64,000 nucleotides of DNA, taken from contig NZ_FNJC01000001.1 of NCBI RefSeq assembly GCF_900104305.1, positions 62,001 to 126,000 on the forward strand. The letters are read 5' to 3'. Under the pieces are notes generated by a model that worked only from the letters and a program-made list of their open reading frames with translations, searched no databases and was not told the DNA's origin. Position numbers and translations under genes: made by a program. Of this stretch, positions 1-8,004 are shown piece by piece. Position 1 is the stretch's first letter; each line of letters starts with the position of its first letter. Origin of the DNA: Filomicrobium insigne (GTDB taxonomy: Bacteria; Pseudomonadota; Alphaproteobacteria; Rhizobiales; Hyphomicrobiaceae).

Positions 1-303
1 CGGCCAGACGGGGCATGTTTCAGCGGCGGCCTCGTCGCAAAGCGTAAAGACAAAATCAAACTCCGGGGCGCCCGGTTCTGTAAACTCATCCCAAGATTTA
101 GAGCGTAGCCCGTCCGTCTTGAGACCGTAATTTTTGAGAATCTTGATGGCAAAGGGATTGATCTGGCCTGCCGGGGCGCTTCCTGCGCTGTAGGCGTTAA
201 ATGCACCCTGACCGAGCGAGTTCATCAAACACTCACCGATAACAGAGCGTGCTGAATTGTGCGTGCACAAGAAGAGCACGTTGTAGGGCCTCTCATCAAT
301 CAT
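1..303 (-). CDS. arsC: Arsenate reductase, low-molecular-weight phosphatase type (C-terminus cut by window edge)
   Basis: The 101 codons in the window read as the N-terminal part of a thioredoxin/glutaredoxin-coupled arsenate reductase of the low-molecular-weight tyrosine phosphatase fold. This enzyme reduces arsenate to arsenite in the cytoplasm. The phosphate-binding loop CTHNSAR (CX5R) lies at residues 13-19, right after the first beta strand (NVLFL), as the family requires. A further Cys in FTLCDEAAAETC matches the region holding the resolving cysteines. The start ATG at 303 overlaps the arsR stop codon at 296-298, so the two genes share one transcript and are probably translationally coupled. 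An efflux pump gene (ACR3 or arsB) would be expected to the left, outside the window. The identification is firm; the end of the protein is not visible. Confidence 0.93.
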   Translation of the reverse strand, partial: MIDERPYNVLFLCTHNSARSVIGECLMNSLGQGAFNAYSAGSAPAGQINPFAIKILKNYGLKTDGLRSKSWDEFTEPGAPEFDFVFTLCDEAAAETCPVWP

Positions 304-658
304 GACGCTCTTCTCCTTCACAAACGCATTCTAAATTACGATCGGGTTGCCAGCCTTCGCCGCATAGTTTCGGGTGTCCGCCACAGCAGTCCTCTGTGAG
401 ATACGTCAGCAGGGCACGTACCCCTTCGACCTGAACCGCGTAGCGGATGTAACGCCCATCGCGCCAGGAGCGCAGCAAGCCCGCGCGGTCGAGTTCCTTT
501 AAGTGAAATGACATTGCCGTCGGACCGACCCCGATGGCCTTGGCGATGTCGCCAGCTGCCATCCCTGACGGACCGCGCGCCACCAGCAGGCGGAACAGCG
601 TGAGTCGGCTTTCATGAGCCAGAGCTGACAGCGCTCGTACTACGTCCTGTGTCTCCAT
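296..658 (-). CDS. arsR: ArsR-family metalloregulator
   Basis: A 120-residue winged-helix repressor of the ArsR/SmtB family that would release DNA when arsenite binds. The HTH (about residues 33-60, with recognition helix around PTAMSFHLKELDRAGLL) and the wing (WRDGRYIRY) are clear. The classic metal site in the recognition helix (ELCVCDL in E. coli ArsR) is absent. Instead there is a Cys cluster behind the wing: Cys91, Cys92, Cys99, then Cys111 and Cys113. C-terminal arsenite sites of this kind (C95/C96/C102) are known from Acidithiobacillus ferrooxidans ArsR, so arsenite sensing is likely. It is the first gene of an operon with arsC, and the overlap of the two genes supports an arsenic role. 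The AT-rich palindromes just upstream are probably its own operator. Confidence 0.93.
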   Translation of the reverse strand: METQDVVRALSALAHESRLTLFRLLVARGPSGMAAGDIAKAIGVGPTAMSFHLKELDRAGLLRSWRDGRYIRYAVQVEGVRALLTYLTEDCCGGHPKLCGEGWQPDRNLECVCEGEERHD

Positions 659-664
659 AATTTC

Positions 665-699
665 ATTGTTACAATAATCCTTGAATTGTTCAATTGTTA
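665..699 (-). promoter_or_regulatory. Probable ArsR operator/promoter region
   Basis: Directly upstream of arsR lies an AT-rich stretch in an otherwise GC-rich sequence. It holds two perfect short palindromes: TTGAA-TTG-TTCAA (681-693) and ATTG-TTA-CAAT (665-675). Palindromes of this size next to an autoregulated arsR are the usual operator layout. The inner one ends only 7 bases before the start codon, so binding would block transcription start. The site is inferred from position and symmetry. Confidence 0.55.
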
Positions 700-1042
700 T
701 TTTGAGAGACCTGGGACGTTCAGCAGTTCGGGAGGCTGGAGAGCGTTCGAGGACGTCTGGTCAGCGATGGCGTTCGCGATGGTTATTGCGAACGCCTAGG
801 CTGCCGCGCTGAAGGCCGCGCACTCTGGCTCGATCGCGTTTGCTGAGCATGCGACACTGCGTTGACACGCTTCCGGACACCGTGTCTGCGATTGCAATTG
901 TGCGCGACCAGAATTTCAGGTGTTCAAACGATTTTACGCACGGATTTGAAATCGCGGGGCCAAGGGACGCGCTCGCCATCACGATATTCGCTCGTTTCGC
1001 GTGCTCCACCTTGGGCACAGCACAATTCAGAGGGACCCACCG
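700..1042. other. Intergenic region, no gene recognised
   Basis: About 340 bases between the divergent arsR and the YrhK-like gene. Several overlapping open frames exist on both strands, but none has a recognisable domain, a convincing ribosome binding site or a consistent composition. Apart from the promoter region next to arsR, nothing further is seen here. Confidence 0.5.
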
Positions 1043-1321
1043 ATGCACCTTTTCAATCCCGAGAACCGCACCCGGTCTGCCGAGCATATCCGCATCTACA
1101 TTCTCTTCGAGATCTGGTACACGTTCGTCGATTTTACGGCTGCGCTTTGCTTCCTCATCGGGAGCGTTCTTTTCTTTTGGGACAGCACCATGTTTGTAGG
1201 AACGTGGTTGTTTGTTGTGGGTTCTGCCTTCTTTGCTTTGAAGCCAACGCTGCGATTGCTGCGCGAGTTGAAATATCTGAGCATGGGGGAGATCCCTCCA
1301 GCTCCCGAAAGCATCCCCTGA
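1043..1321 (+). CDS. YrhK-domain small membrane protein
   Basis: A 92-residue protein starting MHLFNPENRTRS, with the layout of the YrhK domain. A short polar N-terminus ending in an aromatic-rich segment (IYILFEIWYTFVDF) is followed by two closely spaced hydrophobic helices (about residues 30-48 and 53-70) and a positively charged tail (LRLLRELKYLSMG). It should sit in the inner membrane. The function of the family is not known. The frame is open further upstream, but the ATG at 1043 follows a purine-rich AGAGGGA and gives the usual family start. It may be co-transcribed with the YtoQ gene 150 bases downstream. Confidence 0.72.
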   Translation: MHLFNPENRTRSAEHIRIYILFEIWYTFVDFTAALCFLIGSVLFFWDSTMFVGTWLFVVGSAFFALKPTLRLLRELKYLSMGEIPPAPESIP

Positions 1322-1473
1322 CGCTTTACACTCACGCTCAGGTTTGACCGACACACAGCTGCCTTTGATCTCGCGGCGATATCGGGCCATAAGCTTCGCA
1401 ACGCACATGCCCGCCCCAATCCTGCCAACCGGCGGCGCGTGCCCTGCAGAACAGACAGCGGAGGTAAGTAACG

Positions 1474-1950
1474 ATGGATCACTGGACCATCTATCTTTCG
1501 GGCGAAATCCACACCGACTGGCGCGCGCAGATCGAGTCCCAGGCGCTTGCTGCCGGTTTGCCAGTTTCGTTCACGGCACCGGTTACAAACCACGAATATT
1601 CCGACGATTGCGGCGTCGCCATCCTTGGATCAGAACCGAACAAGTTCTGGCACGATCACAAAGGTGCGCAGATGAACGCAATTCGCACGCGTACGCTTAT
1701 TGAGAACGCCGACCTCGTGATTGTGCGCTTCGGCGACAAGTACAAGCAGTGGAATGCGGCCTTTGATGCCGGCTATGCCAGCGCGCTCGGAACGCCGATG
1801 ATCATCATGCACGAGCCGGAAAATGCGCATGCGTTGAAAGAGGTCGACGCGGCGGCTTTGGCAGTTGCACGGACTGTCGATGAGATCGTTGCCATCTTGC
1901 GGTACGTCATCGCCGGCGAACTGAAGCTCACGAGGGCCGCCGCAGAGTAA
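1474..1950 (+). CDS. YtoQ family protein
   Basis: A 158-residue cytoplasmic protein resembling the YtoQ family, a branch of the nucleoside 2-deoxyribosyltransferase-like fold. Family hallmarks seen are the N-terminal strand WTIYLSGEIHTDWR, the segment CGVAILG-EPNKFWHD, and the central NADLVIVRFGDKYKQWNAAFDAGYA, which resembles the deoxyribosyltransferase region with the catalytic acidic residue. No activity has been settled for the family as far as I know. The start is well supported by GGAGGTAA about 9 bases upstream. The gene stands alone; the following 500 bases are degenerate. Confidence 0.8.
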   Translation: MDHWTIYLSGEIHTDWRAQIESQALAAGLPVSFTAPVTNHEYSDDCGVAILGSEPNKFWHDHKGAQMNAIRTRTLIENADLVIVRFGDKYKQWNAAFDAGYASALGTPMIIMHEPENAHALKEVDAAALAVARTVDEIVAILRYVIAGELKLTRAAAE

Positions 1951-2262
1951 GGCGTGGCGAAAGAGACCGGCGTGCGCGTTTCTCAATTGCGAGCCGCGCA
2001 CGCAGGTCAAGTCTGCTGCTGCAGAAGGGTCGAGAAGCCCCTTCCGATGAGCAACGAAAATGGCTCGACGACCTAGCGTTCCGCGAACGCCTTTTCGATT
2101 ACCTACTCACCCGGCTCTCCGCTCGACGCTTCAAAATAATGATCCTGCTCATCGGTTCCTTATCTGCGATCATGCGCGCGTTCCGTCGGCTTACCGGGTG
2201 ACGTGATGCTCGGGAGTTTCTCCGCCATCTTGGCGTTGAGGACATCTTTCAGCCGGACGTCA
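1951..2262 (+). other. Gap with coding-like but startless frame
   Basis: One plus-strand frame is open from about 1951 to a TGA at 2199-2201 and reopens to a TGA at 2292-2294. Its translation between about 2035 and 2198 looks like protein: a charged stretch (DEQRKWLDDLAFRERLF), then a short hydrophobic segment (IMILLIGSLSAIM) ahead of basic residues. There is no in-frame ATG, GTG or TTG with a ribosome binding site. I do not recognise it. It may be a decayed gene next to the isomerase remnant. Confidence 0.3.
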
Positions 2263-2475
2263 TTCAACAGATTGTTATGGGAAAGTTTTCCTGACGACGG
2301 CGCACGTATTCTGCGAGCGGCGGGGGATCCAACCACAGCCGAGATGTTTGACCGCATTACAAACAAGGCTATTAGGGTTGGCGTCTTCGTTTCCCTCACC
2401 TTCCTCATAGATGGCGAAATGTACTTCGGCCAAGACCGGCTTGATTTCGTCGCTGAGCGCCTAGGAGTTTCATGA
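2263..2475 (+). pseudogene. C-terminal remnant of a 2-hydroxychromene-2-carboxylate isomerase (DsbA-like)
   Basis: The last 70 codons of this frame match the end of 2-hydroxychromene-2-carboxylate isomerases (NahD-like, thioredoxin fold). RLLWES is followed by DDGARILRAAG and AEMFDRITNKAI, and then a version of the family signature GVFGVPTF-DGEMFFGQDRLDFV, here GVFVSLTF with IDGEMYFGQDRLDFV. The N-terminal two thirds, including the expected Ser-containing glutathione-binding start, is missing. The cis-Pro motif (GVPT) is altered to VSLT, so this is most likely a non-functional remnant. A GTG at 2203 could start a 90-residue product. Its stop overlaps the ATG of the next gene (ATGATGA), so the original gene was probably co-translated with the reductase. 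Confidence 0.65.
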
Positions 2476-3665
2476 TGAGCTTGCCGATTGTCATCGTCGG
2501 CGCAGGTCAAGCTGCGGCCCGCGCCATCGAAACATTGCATGGCCTCTCATGCGGGCGGCGCATCGTGCTTGTCGGTTCTGAACCCCACCTACCCTATCAA
2601 CGTCCACCGCTCTCCAAAAAATTTCTGACGGGGGACGCAACCGAGGAGCAGCTTTGGCTCCAAGGGGAAGCATTCCTTGAAAAGGCAGACGTGGACTTCC
2701 GGCGCGGTGAAACGGCGCTCGAGCTCGACGTTACGGCGCGGAATGTGACGTTGTCCGGTGGCGAGACACTTGCATATCATCAGCTCCTCATCGCCACAGG
2801 GTCGCAGCCACGGCGGCTCAACCTCGCTGGCGAAGAGCTTGCGGGCGTGCACACCCTCTATTCGATTGCGGATGTGCAACGCCTTGGCGCCGGCCTCGAG
2901 GACGCGCAGCGTGTCGTCATTATCGGCGGAGGGTATATTGGCCTCGAAGTCGCCGCGTCACTGATCAAGCTCGGCAAGGATGTCACCGTGCTCGAACAGC
3001 AGGACCGCCTCCTGTCGCGTGTCGTCAGCCCAGTGCTATCTGATTTCTTCAAACAGCTACACGAAGGTCATGGTGTTACGCTACGGTTTAATGCCCGCGC
3101 GCAACGTATCGAGGGCGACACGGACGCCACGGGCGTGATGCTGGATGATGGCAGTGTAATCAGCGCCGACCTCGTTCTCGTCGCGGCTGGCGCGGTGGCC
3201 AATGATCAGATTGCGCGCGAGGCCGGACTTGCCTGTGACAATGGAATCTTTGTCGACGAGGCCTGCCGCGTTGCGCCGCATGTTTTTGCCGCTGGCGACT
3301 GCACGCGCTTCCCGTCCCGGCGCTACGGCCGCCACTTGAGACTTGAAAGTGTGCAGAATGCCAACGATCAGGCACGTGCGGCAGCAACGGCCATGTGCGG
3401 AGACGAGGTCAGGTATGATCCGGTTCCGTGGTTCTGGTCCGATCAGTACGACGTGAAGCTACAGATTGCTGGCCTTTCAGATGGTTACGACCGGGTTTCA
3501 GTTGAAGGCGATCCGAAGGCGAACTCCTTTGCGGTATCCTATTGGCGCGGTCCGCAGCTTCTCGCCGTTGACGCGATCAACACGCCGCGCGCCTTCATGC
3601 AGGCCCGCCGAACCTTGCAACAGCCCCCGTCTCAATCAACGCCTTCGATGGCGGCCTCCGGTTAA
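2472..3665 (+). CDS. FAD-dependent ferredoxin/rubredoxin-type reductase
   Basis: A 397-residue NAD(P)H oxidoreductase of the putidaredoxin reductase/BphA4 type, which passes electrons from NADH through FAD to a ferredoxin or rubredoxin. Domains in order: the FAD-binding GAGQAAARAIETL near residue 11, the NAD-binding GGGYIGLEVAASL near 155, the second FAD motif VFAAGDCTRFP near 272, and the C-terminal reductase domain with PWFWSDQYDVKLQIAG. All are intact. AGGAG lies 5 bases before the ATG at 2472. A second ATG follows at once. No ferredoxin, oxygenase or P450 gene is next to it, so the partner is unknown. The upstream isomerase remnant hints at a lost aromatic-degradation context. Confidence 0.88.
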   Translation: MMSLPIVIVGAGQAAARAIETLHGLSCGRRIVLVGSEPHLPYQRPPLSKKFLTGDATEEQLWLQGEAFLEKADVDFRRGETALELDVTARNVTLSGGETLAYHQLLIATGSQPRRLNLAGEELAGVHTLYSIADVQRLGAGLEDAQRVVIIGGGYIGLEVAASLIKLGKDVTVLEQQDRLLSRVVSPVLSDFFKQLHEGHGVTLRFNARAQRIEGDTDATGVMLDDGSVISADLVLVAAGAVANDQIAREAGLACDNGIFVDEACRVAPHVFAAGDCTRFPSRRYGRHLRLESVQNANDQARAAATAMCGDEVRYDPVPWFWSDQYDVKLQIAGLSDGYDRVSVEGDPKANSFAVSYWRGPQLLAVDAINTPRAFMQARRTLQQPPSQSTPSMAASG

Positions 3666-3714
3666 ACGGTCTGTCGGGGCTCAAGCACGCTCTCATTTGA
3701 AAACCTAACGCGGC

Positions 3715-3909
3715 TCATCTGCTGACGCGCGTGGCCGGGACAAACGTCAGGGATGTCGAGTGCTCCGGCTTTAACCGCGCCAGAGCTTTTGCTTCCCATC
3801 CCTCCATGGACCGCACGAACCCCATATAGGCCTCCGGACCAAGGTCGATATCGGTCGCGAGCCGGTGAAGACGGCCCGCCATCCGGGCCTCATAGATTAG
3901 CTGCGCCAT
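3715..3909 (-). CDS. Small hypothetical protein
   Basis: A 64-residue frame converging on the reductase gene. The sequence looks protein-like: a mixed charged helix (MAQLIYEARMAGRLHRLATDIDLG), then AYMGFVRSMEGWEAKALARLKPEH. It has no signal peptide, membrane segment or known motif. An AAGGAAAG lies about 14 bases upstream of the ATG, which is far for a ribosome binding site. It could be a real conserved small protein or a chance frame. No function is proposed. Confidence 0.4.
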   Translation of the reverse strand: MAQLIYEARMAGRLHRLATDIDLGPEAYMGFVRSMEGWEAKALARLKPEHSTSLTFVPATRVSR

Positions 3910-4086
3910 GCCGCGCCCCTAGCTTTCCTTGCATGAGAACGCATTATGGGCGGCCGAATGATCCGTCGCCAGATCTATTTTGGCGCAGGCTAAGCAAGAA
4001 CATGGACGAGAAAGGGGCCGCCCTACGAGAACGGCCCTGCTGGTAATCTGGAAGCGTCTCGGCTCTGGACGCTTCGCCGTAACGCG

Positions 4087-4593
4087 TCAGATCCGGAAGA
4101 CCGCACCCGAAACGGAGCGGGCACGCTCGCGGACCTTTCCGCCATCGTTGCCGGACTTCACGATCCACTTACCATTCGCGGCACGACCCGTAATGATTCC
4201 GACGTGGTGACGCCACACGACGACTGCTCCGACTTGCGGCGACGTCGGACGGCCATACTTGCGCCAGTTCCAAGCAACGTTGAATTCAGGGCCGCCACCC
4301 AACTGTGTGCGCATCCACCAGCCGCACCACCTCGACGGACGTGGGCCTACGCCACGGCTCGCCATCGGTGCGGCACTGACCTTGGTCGTAGAATATGTCC
4401 GCGCTTTTTTCTGAGGTTTGGAATTTACATTGCCGAAGTTTGCACCCAGCGAACTCCGACCAGAAGATCTCGCGTAAGATGGGCCATCGACTTTATCGAA
4501 CATGCCCCCCGTAGACATTTGCGCAGAAGCCGGACCAATACCGGCGCCTACTAGAAGTCCCGCTACCGCGGCAAAGATCTTCATGTTCATCAT
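4087..4593 (-). CDS. Secreted CHAP-like (TIGR02594-type) cell-wall hydrolase
   Basis: A 168-residue exported protein. The start ATG at 4593 has AGGAG 5 bases upstream; the longer frame to 4644 lacks one. The signal peptide covers about residues 1-25 (KIFAAVAGLLVGAGIGPASA, cleavage before QMSTGG). A low-complexity linker of about 50 residues follows, then a C-terminal domain of the NlpC/P60-CHAP class. A catalytic Cys is expected in SRWCGWWMR and the His in VWRHHVGII, with NWRKYG and GDVVV-like segments between them. Such proteins cut peptidoglycan peptides in the periplasm. An L,D-transpeptidase gene lies nearby, but about 760 bases away on the other strand. Confidence 0.75.
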   Translation of the reverse strand: MMNMKIFAAVAGLLVGAGIGPASAQMSTGGMFDKVDGPSYARSSGRSSLGANFGNVNSKPQKKARTYSTTKVSAAPMASRGVGPRPSRWCGWWMRTQLGGGPEFNVAWNWRKYGRPTSPQVGAVVVWRHHVGIITGRAANGKWIVKSGNDGGKVRERARSVSGAVFRI

Positions 4594-4884
4594 TACGCTC
4601 CTACTACCTGTTGTTTTTTTTCGGGAGCGCACCGGCACCAACATTGAGGCGAAAAAGTGAGGGTACGTCGTGAGCGCGTCAAAACGCCTCGCCGTAGAGT
4701 AAATGTAGAGCCCTGACCGTCTGTGACCTGGAAAATCAATAATTTGTCCCGTTTCATGGGACCGATGCAGCGTCGGGTTGTAGGTAAACGTGCTTCATAA
4801 CACTGATTTGAAGATAACTTCATTCGACGCGGGCACGTATTCGGGCGATTCTGAGTCATATTCGAAGTGCCGCAGGGCGGGGGC
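4594..4884. other. Intergenic region, nothing recognised
   Basis: About 290 bases upstream of the CHAP-like gene. It should hold that gene's promoter. No clear -35/-10 pair, palindrome or RNA element was found, and the open frames here have no protein-like features. Confidence 0.4.
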
Positions 4885-5262
4885 ATGCATCAGATGCGGC
4901 TCGGAAATACCGAGACTACTTGGTCGCGACTTGGGTTGCAGACGGGACTAGCGCTCGTACTGCTGCTGAGCTGTGTCACCTTGATCCTAGCTCAGACGCC
5001 AGCATCATACGCTTCGGGCACCACAACCTATAATTGCCATTCACGCACGCTCGAATTGCGTAGTGGCAATACGGAGCATGGCTCAGTCTGTTGTCGTCGT
5101 TTGGGGTTGTGCCCATCACATACATTCTCGGGACTGAACACCGGCTCCCCGCTCAGCATTCCTGCGCCCCGCAACGATCAAGCTTGGAATTTTCTGGTTG
5201 GCGCACCGCTGCGCGGGCTCACCTTGGCACCAGAGCCTCCCCCTCCGAGACGCCACGTCTAG
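4885..5262 (+). CDS. Doubtful small ORF with a signal-like N-terminus
   Basis: A 125-codon frame that could start at the ATG at 4885 behind GGCGGGGGC. The N-terminus has a hydrophobic helix (LALVLLLSCVTLILA) after a basic stretch and an Ala-X-Ala-like end, as in a signal peptide. The remainder is Pro-, Ser- and Cys-containing without a recognisable domain. It ends about 90 bases before the L,D-transpeptidase start. It may be spurious. Confidence 0.22.
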   Translation: MHQMRLGNTETTWSRLGLQTGLALVLLLSCVTLILAQTPASYASGTTTYNCHSRTLELRSGNTEHGSVCCRRLGLCPSHTFSGLNTGSPLSIPAPRNDQAWNFLVGAPLRGLTLAPEPPPPRRHV

Positions 5263-5351
5263 CTCACTCTATCGCCCAATCTGATTTTCAACTTGGCGGG
5301 TCACCACGCCCGCGAGAGGGGATTTGTGCCCTTCGCTCGGAGGTCTTTCAC

Positions 5352-5996
5352 ATGTTGTATCATCCTGAGCGTATTAGCGTGCCGCTCATCACACCCGCTT
5401 TCCGTTCCCGTATCAGTCGTCGGATGGTGTGCTCAGCCGCGGCTCTCGCAGCTCTAACGTCATCGTTCCTTGCACCTCAGGTTCACGCGCAAGGTTTTTT
5501 CGATAGCATGGCTCAGTCGCGGATCAGCAAACAGACTGTCCGGCTAAATACGGAGTACCCGGCAGGCACAATCATTGTCAGCTTTGGTGATCGTCGGCTT
5601 TACCGGATTGAGGAAGGGGGGCAGGCAACCTCATACCCAATTACCGCCCCTGCCAAATACGCGAATTGGGAGGGAACGCTTCCCGTCACCATGAAGCGGG
5701 TCAACCCATCGTGGCGGCCAACGCCGTCCATGATCCGCAAGAATCCGAAACTACCGAGTTACGTGCCAGGTGGTCATCCGCAGAACCCGTTGGGCGTTCG
5801 TGCCCTTTATCTTGGCGACACGCTCTATCGCATTCACGGCACGGACGCTCCGTGGACAATTGGGGAAGCCGTCTCTGCGGGTTGTATCCGAATGTATAAT
5901 GAGGACGTTAAGGACCTCTACAGCCGAACAAAAATCGGCGTAAAAGTCATCGTGACGCGAAAAAAATTCCAACCTAAGCGCGTTGCGGCACGGTGA
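5352..5996 (+). CDS. L,D-transpeptidase (YkuD domain), exported
   Basis: A 214-residue periplasmic enzyme of the YkuD family, which makes 3-3 peptidoglycan cross-links or attaches proteins to peptidoglycan. The start ATG at 5352 has GGAGG 9 bases upstream. The signal sequence ends near QVHAQG (about residue 45). The YkuD domain starts at TIIVSFGDRRLY. The catalytic region is HGTDAPWTIGEAVSAGCIRM, with the conserved His, the catalytic Cys and the following Arg. The residue before the Gly-Cys is Ala where the textbook motif has His (SHGC), a variation also seen in other family members. A basic tail follows. Confidence 0.9.
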   Translation: MLYHPERISVPLITPAFRSRISRRMVCSAAALAALTSSFLAPQVHAQGFFDSMAQSRISKQTVRLNTEYPAGTIIVSFGDRRLYRIEEGGQATSYPITAPAKYANWEGTLPVTMKRVNPSWRPTPSMIRKNPKLPSYVPGGHPQNPLGVRALYLGDTLYRIHGTDAPWTIGEAVSAGCIRMYNEDVKDLYSRTKIGVKVIVTRKKFQPKRVAAR

Positions 5997-6017
5997 CACG
6001 CAAAATTTTTTCTTGTT

Positions 6018-6048
6018 GGCGGATCGGGAATACCGTCCCTGATCCGCC
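6018..6048. repeat. Strong hairpin downstream of the L,D-transpeptidase gene
   Basis: GGCGGATC (6018-6025) and GATCCGCC (6041-6048) are perfect inverted arms, and the stem can be prolonged inwards by GGGA/TCCC with one unpaired base. The hairpin starts 22 bases after the stop codon. There is no T-run after it on either strand, so it is better called a 3' stability or weak terminator hairpin than a classic terminator. Confidence 0.5.
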
Positions 6049-6401
6049 GAACTTGACGATCTGCGTATTGTCCCGCGACGGCAAAGCATGAAATTCGTTT
6101 TTACGATTCAATCTATTCGCGCTGAAATTGCGTCGATTGAGCGCCTCGAGGGGCCCGTTGACTGTTCTGTTAAAGGGGCGCACATGATGCTTATTCAAAA
6201 ACGGCCACGGTGGCGGCGGCTCGAAACACGCTAACTGATTTTGCGTATTGAGAGCTTCTGCCATCCAGAGAAACACTGGAAACAGGGCCAGCCTTCGCGT
6301 CAAAGAGGGCGCCTTTCCAATACCTACGCAATTCTTTAGGGGATCTGGTCGATAACCGTTCTGGTCCCTTGAACACCAGACCTGTGATCGGAGATGCGAT
6401 C
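6049..6401. other. Intergenic region, no gene recognised
   Basis: About 350 bases ahead of the ferredoxin-NADP reductase gene, relatively AT-rich and presumably carrying its promoter. No RNA gene, repeat or protein with a recognisable domain is seen. The minus-strand frames here give no plausible product. Confidence 0.4.
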
Positions 6402-7178
6402 GTGAGCGCTTTTTACGAAGAAACCGTTCTGTCGGTCCGCCACTGGACTGACACGCTGTTCAGCTTCACCACGACACGTAGTCCCTCGTTCCGCTTCGAG
6501 AACGGACAGTTCACGATGATGGGACTTGAGACAGAAGGTGGTCGGCCGTTGATGCGCGCATATTCGCTCGTCAGCCCAAACTACGAAGAGACCCTGGAAT
6601 TCTTTTCGATCAAAGTTCCTGACGGGCCGTTGACTTCGCGCCTTCAACACATCCGCGAAGGCGACCGCATTCTGGTGTCGAAAAAGCCCGTTGGCACACT
6701 TATTATCGATAACCTTAAACCAGGGCGAAATCTGTTCTTGTTCAGCACGGGAACCGGACTTGCTCCATTCATGAGCATCATCCGTGATCCTGCGACGTAT
6801 GAACGTTTCGAGAAGGTTGTTCTCGTGCATGGCTGCCGGCAGGTGGCCGAGCTAGCTTACAGCGAACGGATCGGCAGAGAACTTCCCGAGGACGAGTTCA
6901 TCGGCGAACTCGTGCAGGGGCAGCTTATCTATTATCCTACGGTGACCCGCGAGCCCTTCGAAAATCGTGGCCGGATCACCGATCTTGTGACCAGCGGAAA
7001 GCTGTTCTCAGATCTCACGTTGCCACCGATTGACCCCGAACTTGATCGCGCCATGTTGTGCGGCAGCCCCGAGATGCTTCGGGAAATGACGCAAATTCTG
7101 GAAGATATGTCCCTCACCGAGGGGAACAGCGGAACGCCCGGCGAATATGTGATCGAAAAGGCGTTCGTCGAAAAGTGA
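6402..7178 (+). CDS. fpr: Ferredoxin-NADP(+) reductase
   Basis: A 258-residue soluble flavoenzyme that exchanges electrons between NADPH and ferredoxin or flavodoxin, important in oxidative stress and Fe-S or anabolic electron supply. The FAD-binding RAYSLVSP near residue 52 and the NADP-binding GTGLAPFMSII near 115 are intact, and the C-terminus ends FVEK as in bacterial Fpr proteins. The frame is open upstream to a TTG at 6369. The GTG at 6402, with GGAG about 8 bases ahead, gives the family's usual N-terminus (V/M-SAFYEETVLSV) and length. It is followed by a terminator, so it is probably transcribed alone. Confidence 0.92.
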   Translation: MSAFYEETVLSVRHWTDTLFSFTTTRSPSFRFENGQFTMMGLETEGGRPLMRAYSLVSPNYEETLEFFSIKVPDGPLTSRLQHIREGDRILVSKKPVGTLIIDNLKPGRNLFLFSTGTGLAPFMSIIRDPATYERFEKVVLVHGCRQVAELAYSERIGRELPEDEFIGELVQGQLIYYPTVTREPFENRGRITDLVTSGKLFSDLTLPPIDPELDRAMLCGSPEMLREMTQILEDMSLTEGNSGTPGEYVIEKAFVEK

Positions 7179-7225
7179 CGATCGAACAAACGCGCACCTG
7201 AGAGCCGCTTATCATAGGCTTGTCG

Positions 7226-7259
7226 AAGCGGTTTCGCCCGGAGCGGAACCGCTTTTTTA
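7226..7259 (+). terminator. Rho-independent terminator after fpr
   Basis: AAGCGGTT (7226-7233) pairs perfectly with AACCGCTT (7247-7254) around a 13-base loop, and the stem runs into six T residues. It lies 48 bases after the fpr stop, between fpr and the convergent DUF3775 gene. Confidence 0.88.
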
Positions 7260-7284
7260 CTGAAGCGCTATTGGCGGGCGCACC

Positions 7285-7719
7285 TCAGATGACTTCACCT
7301 CTGGTGAGCTCATCCTCGGCATCATCAATCGAAAATCCGAGGTTTTCGAACCCATTGGTGAGGTAGTCCGCGAGCAGAGGAAGCCCCAGCAGATAATCCG
7401 CCGTCGGGTTCGTACGCTCTTCGCGTGCAGTCCTTAGCGCCTCGCCAAATTCTTCCGGTTCAAACGTCCCGCGCCCGACCCATGCTATGGCAACGAGCTC
7501 GGCTTGCTCATCATCGTTCAGTTCGGCGATGAAGGTCGCAAGTTCGGTGCGCACCGGATCATTCGCGAGGTTTTCCAGTATTGCATCGCTGACGTCATTT
7601 TCGTCGCTCGCATCCGGATCGTTCCAGGAATCAACTTTTGCGTCGAACTCGCGGGCCTTGATAATGACATAAGCGACTTTTTCGGGTGTGATATTGAGAT
7701 CCACCTGATTGCTGTCCAT
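7285..7719 (-). CDS. DUF3775 domain protein
   Basis: A 144-residue acidic cytoplasmic protein matching the DUF3775 family. The N-terminal segment LNITPEKVAYVIIKAREFDAK, the acidic middle (DPDASDENDVSDAILE) and the family core FIAELNDDEQAELVAIAWVGRGTF are all present, with LLGLPLLADYL near the end. AGGAG lies 7 bases before the ATG. The function is unknown. It faces fpr across a terminator and has no obvious partner. Confidence 0.82.
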   Translation of the reverse strand: MDSNQVDLNITPEKVAYVIIKAREFDAKVDSWNDPDASDENDVSDAILENLANDPVRTELATFIAELNDDEQAELVAIAWVGRGTFEPEEFGEALRTAREERTNPTADYLLGLPLLADYLTNGFENLGFSIDDAEDELTRGEVI

Positions 7720-8004
7720 GTGTCGTCTCCTAACGCAGCAATGCGAGAGCTTTCTACGCTCTGCCTCAAGAAGCGGCTGCGGGCTTTGATCGACCTCAAA
7801 GCGCTACCCGCCTCCCAAACCTCAATGAGGCGAACTCAGCCAAACAACGCACCACGACGTAATTGGTTGAGTTTCATCTTGTCTGGTGGTTTCACATCTC
7901 TGTTTGGAACGTCTGTCACGCTTGACCGTTAACGCGGATTTGCAGCAGTGGACCGCAAGATTGCGGACTGACATCGAGCGTTGTCACTGGAGGGTAGCTC
8001 AAGA

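Noticed and set aside
761-1408. 215-residue minus-strand frame and overlapping plus-strand frames around 840-1347
   Set aside because: No domain and low-complexity basic composition; the region includes the YrhK-like gene, which has a clear family pattern.
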